Shown in pieces: positions 46,450-56,321 of a stretch of 64,000 nt of DNA. The notes under the pieces are model-generated. The model did no database searches, was not told where the DNA came from, and saw only the letters and a list, made by a program, of their open reading frames with translations. The first letter of the stretch is position 1, and every line of letters begins with the position of its first letter. Source of the DNA: Caldilineaceae bacterium (GTDB taxonomy: Bacteria > Chloroflexota > Anaerolineae > Caldilineales > Caldilineaceae); the NCBI GenBank assembly GCA_019637645.1, contig JAHBVH010000001.1:62001-126000 (forward strand), read 5' to 3'. The translations under genes and the position numbers were made by a program.

Positions 46450-47388
46450 TTATGCGGCTGGTACCTGCTTGAGGACGCTCCAATCTTCTGCGGTGGTTGC
46501 CGTTTCGGTAACGACAGGGCTTTGTGGTGGGATTGGCTGTGGCGCACTCGGTTGTTTGAGCCCGCCTTTGGGGGGGACGCGCACGCGTGCGGTCGCCCCC
46601 TCCTCATCGACACGGAAATCCATCGCCGCATTGGCATAGTTGCTTCCTTCAAAAACTACGCGCTGTTGGGGCATGTCAATCCCTTCGATGGCCGAGACGG
46701 CTTGTAGCAGCAATTCTGGTGCAAGCGCGGGGAAGGTCTCTTTGAGCAGATTCGCAATACGCCCGCGGCTGAAGCTGTTAAGAATATCGTTGCCCAGATG
46801 GATGTTGGTCACGGTGATGGGGTGGGCTTCGTTGAGAATAGCGCCCACCAAGGGCAACGTGGCGCGCAGCTGTTGGCCCACTTCGGCAAAGAGCGCCTCA
46901 AATTCCGGCAGACCGGGCATGATCGGCAGGAGTTTATCGAAGAAATCATTACCCGCTGGTTTGTAGCCGCGCTCCAATCGCGCGGCACTGGCAACCAATG
47001 CCTCGCGCACCTTGGTCGCCACCTGCTGTTTGCGTTCGTCGTCACTAAACTGCGCCAAGTTGACAAGCCGGGCCCGATCGTCAGGCGCGGCGGCCATTAG
47101 ATCAAAGCGGTACCAAAAGTTGAGCGTATAGCCAAAGGGCACACCGTTGATAAACAGCCCATTGATGCGTATATTGTGTGGCTCATCGCGCACACTAAAG
47201 CGGCGTTTCACCTCATCTAGGTTGCGCAGCAGGAAAACTGGCCCTGGGCCAGCAATGCGCTGAAAGCGCCCGAGGCGATAGATCACCAGGCGTTCTTCCT
47301 CTGGCACAACCTGGAATTTAGCTTGGGTGAGGAGATAAATGCCAATGACTACGAAGATTATGAAAAACAACGGTACAACAAAATCCAT
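46450..47388 (-). CDS. SPFH/stomatin-like membrane protein
   Basis: A 312-residue protein with a single N-terminal membrane helix (VVPLFFIIFVVIGIYLLTQ, residues 3-22), followed by a band-7/SPFH domain (FQVVPEEERLVIYRLGRFQRIAGPGPVFLL) and a helical tail. SPFH proteins form membrane microdomains and often act as scaffolds. The C-terminus is Pro-rich. It sits between the AAA ATPase gene (59 bases upstream) and the STAND gene and may localise the complex to the membrane, by inference. Confidence 0.85.
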   Translation of the reverse strand: MDFVVPLFFIIFVVIGIYLLTQAKFQVVPEEERLVIYRLGRFQRIAGPGPVFLLRNLDEVKRRFSVRDEPHNIRINGLFINGVPFGYTLNFWYRFDLMAAAPDDRARLVNLAQFSDDERKQQVATKVREALVASAARLERGYKPAGNDFFDKLLPIMPGLPEFEALFAEVGQQLRATLPLVGAILNEAHPITVTNIHLGNDILNSFSRGRIANLLKETFPALAPELLLQAVSAIEGIDMPQQRVVFEGSNYANAAMDFRVDEEGATARVRVPPKGGLKQPSAPQPIPPQSPVVTETATTAEDWSVLKQVPAA

Positions 47389-47446
47389 CTTTCCTCCTCA
47401 GTCACTTTGACAGCAGGGTGGGGATGACGGCCTCCCCTGATGACCA

Positions 47447-48478
47447 CTACCCCCGTGGCTGCTCGACCGACTGTCGTAAAAATTCGGCAAAGAGCGGACT
47501 AAACCAGCCGTGTTCCGCGTGCCAGAGGCCACGCCGTTCGAGATGCTGGAGCACGGGCCTATCCGCAGCCTGGGTTTGGCCTTGGCTCAGCCGCTCGCTC
47601 ACGGCCTGCTCTTCGCTATGTAAGCCGCGCAAAATTCGTTGGCATTCCGCGCGGATGTCATCCTGCTGGCTTAGCTCGCCAACCCACGCGTCTTCCGCGG
47701 GGCGTTGCGTCCGCCACACTTCAAAGAGCAAACGCAGCAACCGGGCATGACCACCTGCCAGCGCTTCAATCTGGGCGAGGTCACGCGTGGTGAGGGGCTT
47801 CCCAGCCAATTCATGGAGATGTACTAACATCTGGCGCGCGTCAGCATGGTTATAGAGCCCCAGCGCATAGATGTGGTTGCTAAAGAGGTCATAGAACTTC
47901 GAGGTGCCCTTGAGCGGGTGGGCGCTACCCAAAAGGTGGGGCAGCTTCTTGGTAAAGATCAAGTAGCTCAATTTGCCCCGGTTGCCACTGCTGCGCAACG
48001 CGTTCAACTGTTCGAGCATTGCCAATGGCCCTAGCTGGATCACTTGGTCAAAATCATCGAGGATAAAGACCAGCCGTTGATCGAGCTTTTGACAGAGCCA
48101 ATCGACATGGGCCTTGAGTTCGCTAAAGGCGCGCTGCTCTGTGGAGAGCTGAATCAACTTCTCATCCATGGCAGGTTCGCCGGATGGGGGAGTGACACTT
48201 AGGAGGGCAGCCCGTAATAAGTGCCAAAGCCCAGCTGGGGTCCGATCCCAGGTATTGCCATCAACCACCGGAAAGAGAAAGCGGCTGCTTTGGTCGCCAA
48301 AGTAATGTGCTTTATAGCCATAGGGATCGCTATGCAGAAAGTTCGTGATATTCGACTTTCCGCTGCCAGCCAAGCCTACATAGCAGAGCGACTGCCCTTG
48401 CTTGGCTAGCGCCGTAATCAAACGCAATTCAGCTTGGCGATAAGTAACTTGATAGCGGGGTATTGTGGGTTGATCCAT
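47447..48478 (-). CDS. AAA-type P-loop ATPase
   Basis: A 343-residue soluble ATPase. Walker A is GLAGSGKS at residues 36-43 and Walker B is LVFILDDFD near 135. The C-terminal 100 residues look like a winged helix (LRGLHSEEQAVSERLSQGQ...VLQHLERRGLWHAEHGWFSP). It resembles the Orc/STAND-type signal ATPases. The ATG at 48478 is preferred; a TTG two codons upstream is possible. It has a different Walker A and length from the STAND NTPase and is probably a second, soluble switch module of the locus. Confidence 0.8.
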   Translation of the reverse strand: MDQPTIPRYQVTYRQAELRLITALAKQGQSLCYVGLAGSGKSNITNFLHSDPYGYKAHYFGDQSSRFLFPVVDGNTWDRTPAGLWHLLRAALLSVTPPSGEPAMDEKLIQLSTEQRAFSELKAHVDWLCQKLDQRLVFILDDFDQVIQLGPLAMLEQLNALRSSGNRGKLSYLIFTKKLPHLLGSAHPLKGTSKFYDLFSNHIYALGLYNHADARQMLVHLHELAGKPLTTRDLAQIEALAGGHARLLRLLFEVWRTQRPAEDAWVGELSQQDDIRAECQRILRGLHSEEQAVSERLSQGQTQAADRPVLQHLERRGLWHAEHGWFSPLFAEFLRQSVEQPRG

Positions 48479-48516
48479 AAGCAATTTGTAATTTCTGGAT
48501 AAACAGGTTGCGGTGG

Positions 48517-48592
48517 GAAGTTACACTGTACTAGACCAGTCAGGTTTAGAAAGCCTGACTGGTCTCTCTAGCCACTTGCGCAAGTCCTATTA
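48517..48592. mobile_element. MITE-like element, copy 3, reverse orientation
   Basis: GAAGTTAC on the left and GCAAGTCCTATTA on the right are the inverted ends of copies 1 and 2. The core palindrome (ACCAGTCAGG...CCTGACTGGT) is present with substitutions. It lies between the AAA and RR-kinase A genes. Confidence 0.7.
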
Positions 48593-48638
48593 CGGTGTTT
48601 TCAATTATAACGTGTGCCTACTAATCGAACAACTACGC

Positions 48639-50207
48639 TCAGGCGGCGGCAGGCCATGCCGCCAACCGGCCGCAGATGACGCTAGCGTACAACAAGGCCC
48701 GCTGCCGTTGGCTAGTTGGCATGGACGTGACCGAAGCGACAAAGAGCGCATCAAAGAGAATGGCCCACAGGTACTCCCGCTGTTCGGCATAGGCAATGAC
48801 CTCATTCGCCAATTGACGCACACCAGCAATTACCTGGATCGCCTTGTCGATGGCCGGATCGCCCACCAAATCGGCGTCTGGCGGCAAGGCGCTCCCTGGC
48901 GTGGGGGGCGCAACAAGGGTTAGGGCAAGGCGATGCAACCGTGGCCAGTCGGTTTGTGGTAGCAAGCGTGCAAAGATGTCCACCTCCAACTCGGCAAAAT
49001 CCCGCAAGGCATGGCTGGGACCGGTGCGCTCAAAGTCGATCAGCCAAGCGTGACCGTTCTCAACAAAGAGATTATCGCCATGGAGATCGCCGTGGGTTAC
49101 GGCTTGGAGCGCAGCAGGAAAGCTGCTCTGGTCATGCTCCTTGGCTATCCAAGCGACGGGGTTGCATAGGGGTTCTGCCAGCCACTGTTGGAGTTCTTGG
49201 AAGAGTGCCGGCGGGATACGTGTAAGTTTTTCCTGAAGGTTGAATATCTCATTGTAGGCCGCAAACAGGTTGCTTTGCGCCATTGGCTCGGCTGTTTGAT
49301 AATGAGGACGCCAGACATTCTGGAAGAGATGGCGCAGGGGCGTCAGAATGGTTTCCGCATCAGCTGTCTGTGCATAGTATTGGGCAAAGGTCGGTAGTGC
49401 TTGTCGATCGGCCCCAACGAAACTATAGAGTGTGCCGCCTAGATCCCAAAAGACGGTATGTTCTTCAATTTGTGTGTGGAAAAGGCCCGGTAAGCGGTTA
49501 TGGATATACTTTTGGTAATTTGTATATTCATGACGCGTACGCCGGGCATGGCCAAGCTTTAAGACTAAAGGCTGCATTTGGTCTGGATAGATCTTAGCGA
49601 CGACGGAACGACCGCGGACCACGGAGCGCAGGTCGTTGGCTGCCTCATTCATGGCGACTGGCATAATGCGTCGATGGTCGCGAAAGAGTTGAATAAGGAT
49701 GTCATCCAGAATTTCGACCGTGGGTGGTGTTGCCATTTCTGCAAAGAGTGCTGTGATAATTTCTTCGCGCGGCCAGTGGACAGGCCAATGGATTTCTACT
49801 TGACTTTGGCTCGCACACATTTGGGCCGCAGCCTCATCGACCGCGGCATAGAGCTGTGCAATGTCCTGTTTATCGGCCCAGTCGAAGACATTATATTGAC
49901 GTTTGACGCGGCTTAAGAGGGTCGGTGCAAGATAGGCAGAGTAAAGGACGCAGTGGGCCGAATCTAGCTCTGGCACCAATAAGAGCCCTGTCGCTTCGTC
50001 GTTGTAGTCATCGAGCCGGAGATCGACAATGGCGACATGGGGCCGCACGGCTTTGGCTAACGTGATCGAATTTTCACGTAGTGCATCACCAGAACCTTGT
50101 GCCAGATAGACAGCATAGCCGCGTTTGGTAAAGATCAACTGTAGATATTGCATAATCCGTTCATCATCATCAATGATTAGGAGGCGTGGCTGGCGAGATG
50201 AGGTCAT
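48639..50207 (-). CDS. Response regulator fused to APH-like kinase (RR-kinase A)
   Basis: A 522-residue fusion. Residues 1-130 form a receiver domain: IIDDDERI (acidic pair), phosphoacceptor Asp in HVAIVDLRL, Ser in CVLYSAY and Lys in DWADKQD. After the phosphoacceptor an acidic insertion (DDYNDEATG) replaces the usual PDMDG loop. Residues 200-510 form a kinase-like domain of the APH fold: Lys in LVLKLGH, Glu in RTRHEYTNY, catalytic HGDLHGDN at 372-379, and IDFERTG as the metal-binding Asp. All catalytic residues are kept. The start is the ATG after AAGGAG. Phosphorylation of the receiver may switch the kinase on a small molecule or protein target. Fusion B downstream is a paralogue. Confidence 0.85.
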   Translation of the reverse strand: MTSSRQPRLLIIDDDERIMQYLQLIFTKRGYAVYLAQGSGDALRENSITLAKAVRPHVAIVDLRLDDYNDEATGLLLVPELDSAHCVLYSAYLAPTLLSRVKRQYNVFDWADKQDIAQLYAAVDEAAAQMCASQSQVEIHWPVHWPREEIITALFAEMATPPTVEILDDILIQLFRDHRRIMPVAMNEAANDLRSVVRGRSVVAKIYPDQMQPLVLKLGHARRTRHEYTNYQKYIHNRLPGLFHTQIEEHTVFWDLGGTLYSFVGADRQALPTFAQYYAQTADAETILTPLRHLFQNVWRPHYQTAEPMAQSNLFAAYNEIFNLQEKLTRIPPALFQELQQWLAEPLCNPVAWIAKEHDQSSFPAALQAVTHGDLHGDNLFVENGHAWLIDFERTGPSHALRDFAELEVDIFARLLPQTDWPRLHRLALTLVAPPTPGSALPPDADLVGDPAIDKAIQVIAGVRQLANEVIAYAEQREYLWAILFDALFVASVTSMPTSQRQRALLYASVICGRLAAWPAAA

Positions 50208-50239
50208 AGCAACTCCTTTTAGGATTGAACTCCTAATAA

Positions 50240-53200
50240 TCACGGGCTGATGGGCGCGGACCAGACGGCCTCTGGTATCGATAGGGTAAAACAAACACTT
50301 TTGCCGGGAAGATTCTCTGTCAACCGCACACTCCCACCATGTTGCTCAACAATATGACGGACGAGCAATAGACCGCGGCCAAAGCGTTCTCCCCATTGTT
50401 CTTTACTATAGGGGATAGGCCGGTTAAAAAGAATGGCAGCAATCTCCGGCGGAATGCCACTGCCATTATCGCGTACCCAAATTTCGACCATGCCATCGTT
50501 GCGGCGCGTCCCGACGGCCAACACTAGTTCATGGGCGAGTTGTTGGTTGGCGCGCACTGCATTTTTGATCAGATGGCGTAGCAAGCGCCGCAGCCAAAGC
50601 TCATGCATCTGGATGCGCAAGGTGGTGCAGTTTAATTCCAGCTGAAAGCGAACTTGCTGGTGAATGCGGTGCAATTGCTCTACTTCGGATCGGGTAATCG
50701 GATCGGGCGCACAGATATCTTGTGGCGCAAGGGCGCGGCCTGGTTCGGGTAGCTGCCCGGGCAAGACGGGCATGACCAAATTGCTGACGGCTTGATCAAT
50801 CTCTTGGAGGCGTTCCAGTAACAACACCCGTGGCAAGGGATCTTCCAACCGGAGGCTCTCTAAGACAAGGCGTACCACAGCCACTTCGCGGTGGAGCTCG
50901 TGGACAATGTCGGCACCCCAGGCGCCCATAATGGCAATGGCGTTGGAGCGACTCAACTGATCCGCCTTTTCGGCATTCTCAATGGCAACCACGGCCAAGT
51001 TGGACAAAGAAATGAGGGTCTTGCGATGGGCCGCCGTCAGCCGCCCTACTTCACCATGCTCGACATTCAGCACCCCAATCGGCTGGCGGCCATGTTCGCC
51101 GTGCCGCCGCAAGACAACGGCCAAGGCCGAGCCGGTTGCGCCCGTCGAATCGAGAAAGTCGCGGTCTTTGCTGACATCCGACACTAATTGGGCATCATTG
51201 AGCCGGAAGGCGCGTACGGTCACCCCTGGGCCATTGAGGGCCATACGCCCAAACCGTTCCCGCAGTTGATCGCGTTCTTGGCGCGGCCAGGCCGCGGTAA
51301 AGTCTAGGTATTCACCGTCGGCCAAGTGCAACGTCCCAAAGAACGCACCCGTCGCGTTAATGGCTTGTTCCAGAATGGTTTGCAGCACGACATCCCGTTC
51401 CAGCCCAGCTCGGCTGATCGCGCTGGCCGCCGTAGTCAGCGCTTCCAGTTCTTTGATTTTGCCCCGTAGTTCGTCAAAGAGGCGGGCGTTGGTGAGCGCA
51501 ATGGCGGCTTGGCTGGCAATGATCTCCAGCAGCTCTTTGTGACTTTCTTTAAAAAAGCCTTCTTCGCTCGTGTGGCGGAGTCCGATCATCCCAATGAGCC
51601 GATCGCGGAAGACCATGGGCGCGCCAAGCCAGGCTTTGGTGGGGATGGAGAAAGTGCGAATCCCGCGCTGTTTTTTCCATTCTTTAAAATCGTGATTGAT
51701 CAATAGCGCGCCCCGCGCCCCGCTAAATTTCCAAGCTTTCATCACCCATTCGGCGACACTACGGTGTTCGCCAAAGAGCGTTTCGCCATAGAGCGCGTGG
51801 TGGGCCTTTTCCGATTCGCTAATCTCAACGCCGCCTTCATAGGCGAGGGGGAAGCGGATCTGATTGTTGGGCTGATCGTAGAGCGCGATATACATGTTGG
51901 CGGTGTCCAGCCCAACGCCGGCCATGGCTTGGCGTGCCTCACGGTTGATATTTTGAATTTCGCGTTCTTCTTCTTCTACATCACTGATCCGCTGTTGAAA
52001 GGCGCTGACCGCCTTTAATTCGCGCACCCGCGCTTGCAGCTCCTCATTGGCGCGACGTAGATCATGCAAGGCGGTGTCGTAGCGCCGAGAGTTATCAAGT
52101 ACAATCGCCACATGGTTAGCGATCCCTTCAAGAAAGTACTGGTCATACTCGTCAAAGCTGCCCTTGTCGGCGTAGAAGCTGCGCAAGCCCAGCGCGCCCA
52201 CGATCCGATCCTTGCGGAGGAGTGGCACTACCAAACAGCTTTTAACATCAACCCGCACCTTGGGATCAATGGCATAGCGTTCGGGCCAAGTGGCAAAGTT
52301 TTCTACCAATAAGGTCGTGCGATATTGGAGCACCCACTCGGTAAAGCCTGGCGAGCGGCGGCCAGGCTGCTTGGGGCCGTAGAGCTGCCCCGGCAATTTT
52401 TTTGTCTCGGGGACGAGTTCGCCCCGCTCAAAGGCCAGCGGAAAGGTGATCTCGTCCTGTTCCGTATCATAGACGGCGAGAAAGAGGTTGACGGCATTGA
52501 CGTAGGTGGGGAGATGTTTGCCCAATTGCTGCAATTGGTCGCGCAGCGGGATCACGTCGGTGACTTCTTGAATGAAGCCAATGACGCTCTGGCGAATGTT
52601 CTGCAGCCGGGCGTTGTGCAGCGCAATGGCGGCATGGGGCGCGAGCTCTTCAATAAAGCGGCGTTCATCGCGGTTGATGCCTTGGCTCAATTCGCTGGCG
52701 ACAAACAAGACCCCTAGGATCTGCTCGTTAAAGCGGAGGGGCACCCCAAAGGCCGATTGGACGCGCTCATTGCCGTGGCTGTACCGATGATCAGGATCGA
52801 TGCTAGCGGCATAATGGCTCCGTTGGTGGCGTGCCACATAGCCTCCTAGCGTTTCGTCGTTGAGCAAGAGGACTTTCTGGGAGGGTGTCCAGTTGGGTTG
52901 TTGCTCGTGAAAGGCGGTGACAAAATCGAGCTGGGCGCGCTGTTTATTGACGGCCCACAACTCAGCGTAATTGCCGTGGGTCAGGCGGACAGCCTGTTGG
53001 ACAATGGCTTGGGCCACCGCGTCGGGAGAAGCTTGGGCCGCGATCCGGCTAATGTGTTCGATGCTATCGAGTTCGCGGCGGCGGCGTTCGCTGGTTCGTG
53101 CGCCGATGGCAATTAATTCCAAAATATTGTCAAGCGTCATGCGGTCGCCAGCCAAGAACGGACCCGCTTCCCGATCGCGCTTGTTGCAAACGCCGACAAT

Positions 53201-53644
53201 ATAGGTTTGATCGAGAATCTGGAGACGCACCAAAATCGCCGACGTGGCCTGGATCAGCTCTAGGCCCAGAATCGGGCGGGGTTCTTCGTCGTCCAAGCTG
53301 TCAATCACTCGGGGGCGGCCATCGCTCAGGATCGATTGGATCAAGTGCGAGGCTGGTTGGCGTTCGCTATGCAGGCCCGTCGCCGAATCGATCCGGAGAT
53401 ATTCAACGGCTGGCTGGCCGTTGATAAAACTTTGTGTGGGCCGAATGATAAAGGCTTTCTGCGCACCCAAGGCCGCGGCAATATTCGGTAGCAGCTTTGT
53501 CAGCACCTCCAGGATATCGGCTTGTCCTTGGTCTTCCATGGTGCGCACCGCGGTGGTCGCATGGCGGAGGGCGCGTACCAACTGCCGATATTTCTCGGCA
53601 TCGCGCTGGGTATCACTAGCAGCAGCTTTACTCATCGGTGTCAT
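50240..53644 (-). CDS. Multi-GAF sensor histidine kinase
   Basis: A 1134-residue cytoplasmic histidine kinase. Five GAF-like domains follow each other (for example around ALGAQKAFIIRP, NYAELWAVN, AVYDTEQDEITFPLAFE, MYIALYDQPNNQIRFPLAYE and FFGTLHLADGEYLDFTAAW). The dimerisation segment has DIVHELHREVAVV with a His. The ATPase domain has N box HLIKNAVRAN, G1 VRDNGSGIPPE and G2 GRGLLLVRHIV. GAF domains bind small molecules or light chromophores; ligands are unknown. It starts at ATG 53644 with AAAGAG upstream. The stop lies 32 bases before RR-kinase A, its probable partner. Confidence 0.92.
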   Translation of the reverse strand: MTPMSKAAASDTQRDAEKYRQLVRALRHATTAVRTMEDQGQADILEVLTKLLPNIAAALGAQKAFIIRPTQSFINGQPAVEYLRIDSATGLHSERQPASHLIQSILSDGRPRVIDSLDDEEPRPILGLELIQATSAILVRLQILDQTYIVGVCNKRDREAGPFLAGDRMTLDNILELIAIGARTSERRRRELDSIEHISRIAAQASPDAVAQAIVQQAVRLTHGNYAELWAVNKQRAQLDFVTAFHEQQPNWTPSQKVLLLNDETLGGYVARHQRSHYAASIDPDHRYSHGNERVQSAFGVPLRFNEQILGVLFVASELSQGINRDERRFIEELAPHAAIALHNARLQNIRQSVIGFIQEVTDVIPLRDQLQQLGKHLPTYVNAVNLFLAVYDTEQDEITFPLAFERGELVPETKKLPGQLYGPKQPGRRSPGFTEWVLQYRTTLLVENFATWPERYAIDPKVRVDVKSCLVVPLLRKDRIVGALGLRSFYADKGSFDEYDQYFLEGIANHVAIVLDNSRRYDTALHDLRRANEELQARVRELKAVSAFQQRISDVEEEEREIQNINREARQAMAGVGLDTANMYIALYDQPNNQIRFPLAYEGGVEISESEKAHHALYGETLFGEHRSVAEWVMKAWKFSGARGALLINHDFKEWKKQRGIRTFSIPTKAWLGAPMVFRDRLIGMIGLRHTSEEGFFKESHKELLEIIASQAAIALTNARLFDELRGKIKELEALTTAASAISRAGLERDVVLQTILEQAINATGAFFGTLHLADGEYLDFTAAWPRQERDQLRERFGRMALNGPGVTVRAFRLNDAQLVSDVSKDRDFLDSTGATGSALAVVLRRHGEHGRQPIGVLNVEHGEVGRLTAAHRKTLISLSNLAVVAIENAEKADQLSRSNAIAIMGAWGADIVHELHREVAVVRLVLESLRLEDPLPRVLLLERLQEIDQAVSNLVMPVLPGQLPEPGRALAPQDICAPDPITRSEVEQLHRIHQQVRFQLELNCTTLRIQMHELWLRRLLRHLIKNAVRANQQLAHELVLAVGTRRNDGMVEIWVRDNGSGIPPEIAAILFNRPIPYSKEQWGERFGRGLLLVRHIVEQHGGSVRLTENLPGKSVCFTLSIPEAVWSAPISP

Positions 53645-53690
53645 AGGCTCTTTAGTATCGGATATAGGCGCTCTGAACGCGGACCGGTTT

Positions 53691-54185
53691 TCAAGCGCGG
53701 TCAGTTTTCTGCTCTTGTCCCTTGGCGAGTAACCGCTCAATCGCGGCCAAGATGACCTCTAGATCAAAGGGCTTTTCCCAATATTCGGTAAAGGGGTCAG
53801 CGGTGACCGTGAGATCTTCGGTAGAACGGTCGGCTACGGCGGAGAGGACCAAGACGGGGACGGTGGCACGCGTGCCGACGCCTGGTTGCTCGCTAAAATC
53901 ACCCCGGCGCAGGCGCTCCAGCAGCGCTAGCCCGGTCTTTTGCCAGTTGACGCCGGGGAAGTGTAAGTTATTGACCTCCTGCAACTCGGCATCCAGACTA
54001 ACCGGATGGATCATGAGATCAATACAGAGGAGATCAAATGCTTCGGTGCGCAGCCGCTCGAGAATATCGGCCCGCGCGGTCAGCTCGACTTGGCAGCCAT
54101 TGATCTCTTCTAAAAAGAGTTTCAGTGGCTCCATACTTTCATAGTCGTCATCAAAGAGCAGGATCTGTTTAGACGGTGGACTCAT
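53691..54185 (-). CDS. Stand-alone response regulator with long acidic loop
   Basis: A 164-residue single receiver domain. The acidic pair is LFDDDYE, the phosphoacceptor Asp is in LLCIDLMIHP, Ser in VLVLSAVADR and the Lys in YWEKPFD. There is a 30-residue insertion after the phosphoacceptor (VSLDAELQEVNNLHF) that is not typical of CheY-like domains. It overlaps the PocR kinase gene by 4 bases (ATGA), so the two are translationally coupled. It may pass phosphoryl groups between the two kinases. Confidence 0.92.
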   Translation of the reverse strand: MSPPSKQILLFDDDYESMEPLKLFLEEINGCQVELTARADILERLRTEAFDLLCIDLMIHPVSLDAELQEVNNLHFPGVNWQKTGLALLERLRRGDFSEQPGVGTRATVPVLVLSAVADRSTEDLTVTADPFTEYWEKPFDLEVILAAIERLLAKGQEQKTDRA

Positions 54186-56128
54186 GTACTTCCTCCTGTT
54201 GTTTTGCCATGGGTGGGCTTCCCTTCTTGGCGCAGCGGTACTTTGATCCGAAAGGTGACACGGTAGGCGCGCATTTGGCGAAAGTAAAGACTGGTTGGTT
54301 CGCTGCGCACAGTGATCGCGCCGCGATGAGCCTCGATCACCGCGCGGGCTTCCCAGAGGCCCAAGCCGGTGCCGGGAATGCGCCGCAGCTTGGCCCCCGT
54401 GAGCCCACGCGCGCCTCGTTCAAAAATCCGCTCGCGCTGCTCGTGGAGAATCTCGTCGCCATCGTCTTGAATCTCCAAGGTTGCATTTTCCAGATCCAAC
54501 CCATTGGCATCTTGTAGCGCACGAATCACGATCTTCGTGTTGGGGAAGGAATATTTCAGGGCATTGTCGATCAAGTTGCTCAAGGCAATCGTTAACCGCG
54601 CAATGTCGATCTCGGCTTGAGGCAACTGCTCAATACTCTCATCCACCACGAGCTGCCGTTGGCGGCGCTCGGCTTCGGACGCAAACGCGTCGGTGCAATT
54701 CGAGACCAACACTGAGAGCGGATAGGGCTCAAATTTCATATCTTCTGGCTCTAGGAGCAGCACATGGGATTCGACCGTCTCGGCGACGGTCTTGCCCAAG
54801 CGCAAACAAAGTTCATGCGCCCCTTTGAGCGAACTGCTGATCAGCTTGTTGCTCTGCTCACTCGGTTGGCGTTGCAACAGTAATTTGGCCGTGCCCACCT
54901 GTGTGGTGATTGGGGTGAGTGCTGTACGGACTTGGTGGGTGAGCAACTTGGCGATGCTTTCCCACTGTTTCCGCTGTTGTTGGAGATTGAGAATTTCCAA
55001 CTCGGTCAGCACCAAGCTCCCGAGCAGTCGGCTGACTTCGCTCAGAAATTCATGTTCGCGCGTCAACTTGATGGGCTCGGCAAAAGGCCCAAAGCCCAAG
55101 GCCCCACGATAGATTCTGCCCAAGCTAGTGGGCAAAATACACTGGAGATTCTGAAAGTAGGCACTATTATCGCCGCGAATCCCCTTGATCGCTGTGGCGT
55201 GGATACGTTCGGGTTTCCACTGTTTTAGCTGGGCCTTATCGAGCGGTAGCCCTGCCTTGCGCCAGTTAAAATGGGGGAGCTGCTGCTCTACTGCCGCTGG
55301 TAATCCACAATGGGCTAAGGGGGCTAGCACGGTTTCGCCTTCTTGAATGTTGGCAAAAAAGACCAAATAGCGACAGCCACAAAATTGGCGCACTTCCTCC
55401 AGCAGCTGTGCCGTGTGATGGCGGATCTGGTTAAGGTCCTCGATCGTTTCCAGGCCATCCAGGCTGCGCAGCCGTTCTAAAAAGGCTTGTTCCCCTTGAT
55501 ATTTGCGATGGTGATACTCGGCTTCGGCAATCTGTTGAATATGGCGCACTTCGCGGCCTAGGCGCAGGGCAAAATCAGCCGGTAGCGGTTGGAGGGCTCG
55601 CACATGTTGTATCAGATCCTGTGCAACTGCTGGATCCAAGAACTGAATCTGTGCTAGGTGCCCCTGACCCAACTGCTGCACCCGCTCGACAATCTGCTTG
55701 GTGCCATGGGCGGGACGAAACTGACCAGCAAAGACCACGGCAACGGGCCGTTCCTCGATCAGCACAACTTGGGCGGCGTCGGTGAGCCCCATGTGACACT
55801 GAAACTGGAGATAGGCCGTGCCGTCGTGGCGTTGCAAAAGCCGTTGAGCCATCTCCTGATCGCAGTGTTCACAGGCTGCGTTGCCACCTTGAACCCGCGT
55901 CTCATCGCGTAGGAGCTGGCAGAACGGTTCAAAGTTTTGGCGATGATTATGCGGATCGGTGCGCATTAATGGCTGCCGGTCGGCTTGCTGTTGATCGGCG
56001 TGATAGTCGATGATGGTCATGGCGCGCCCCAAGCGTTCGGCACAACCTGCTTCAATGACCGCCAGCCGCTCAGGATCGATAAGCGCGCTGAGACGGGCTG
56101 GGAGAAAAGGCCATCGCTCTTGTTGCAT
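54182..56128 (-). CDS. PocR-domain histidine kinase
   Basis: A 648-residue histidine kinase. The N-terminal region has a PocR sensor (ACEHCDQEMAQ, LQFQCHMGLTDAA and VAVVFAGQF), a Cys-bearing domain related to those that sense small ligands such as propanediol. A GAF-like middle follows (about 240-400). The dimerisation helix has LLTHQVRTALTPI with the phosphoacceptor His. The ATPase domain has NLIDNALKYS, DDGDEI and GTGLGL. I chose the ATG at 56128 because GCGAGG is 5 bases upstream and because the promoter at 56322-56350 makes the in-frame ATG at 56350 impossible to transcribe. Its stop overlaps the response regulator start. Confidence 0.9.
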   Translation of the reverse strand: MQQERWPFLPARLSALIDPERLAVIEAGCAERLGRAMTIIDYHADQQQADRQPLMRTDPHNHRQNFEPFCQLLRDETRVQGGNAACEHCDQEMAQRLLQRHDGTAYLQFQCHMGLTDAAQVVLIEERPVAVVFAGQFRPAHGTKQIVERVQQLGQGHLAQIQFLDPAVAQDLIQHVRALQPLPADFALRLGREVRHIQQIAEAEYHHRKYQGEQAFLERLRSLDGLETIEDLNQIRHHTAQLLEEVRQFCGCRYLVFFANIQEGETVLAPLAHCGLPAAVEQQLPHFNWRKAGLPLDKAQLKQWKPERIHATAIKGIRGDNSAYFQNLQCILPTSLGRIYRGALGFGPFAEPIKLTREHEFLSEVSRLLGSLVLTELEILNLQQQRKQWESIAKLLTHQVRTALTPITTQVGTAKLLLQRQPSEQSNKLISSSLKGAHELCLRLGKTVAETVESHVLLLEPEDMKFEPYPLSVLVSNCTDAFASEAERRQRQLVVDESIEQLPQAEIDIARLTIALSNLIDNALKYSFPNTKIVIRALQDANGLDLENATLEIQDDGDEILHEQRERIFERGARGLTGAKLRRIPGTGLGLWEARAVIEAHRGAITVRSEPTSLYFRQMRAYRVTFRIKVPLRQEGKPTHGKTTGGST

Positions 56129-56321
56129 ACGTTCCTCGCTAGCAGGGAACAAAAAATCCCTCGGCACCCCTGCTGAGGGATCGAACTGCAGCCACCATCC
56201 CGAGCGTCTCGTCTCTACCTGACAACGTACGCGCTGGGGTGGCTGATCGGTGCGGACACAGCAGGGGTGCGCTTGGGCCCAGTGTCTATCGGAAAGACTC
56301 ACTTCAGGTGCTTTTTTAGAA
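56129..56321 (-). promoter_or_regulatory. Possible RNA switch leader
   Basis: The leader has two mutually exclusive folds. Fold 1 is the terminator (56151-56181). Fold 2 pairs AGCAGGG with CCCTGCT and extends by CCTC with GAGG, the ribosome binding site at 56134-56137, so it would hide it. A 19-codon ORF (ATG at 56198, TAG at 56139) crosses both. I recognise no known riboswitch or T-box core. Confidence 0.5.
56151..56181 (-). terminator. Leader terminator before the PocR kinase
   Basis: On the minus strand ATCCCTC (complement of 56175-56181) pairs with GAGGGAT (complement of 56156-56162) and is followed by a six-T run. The loop contains AGCAGGG, which can instead pair with CCCTGCT just downstream. 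Confidence 0.6.
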
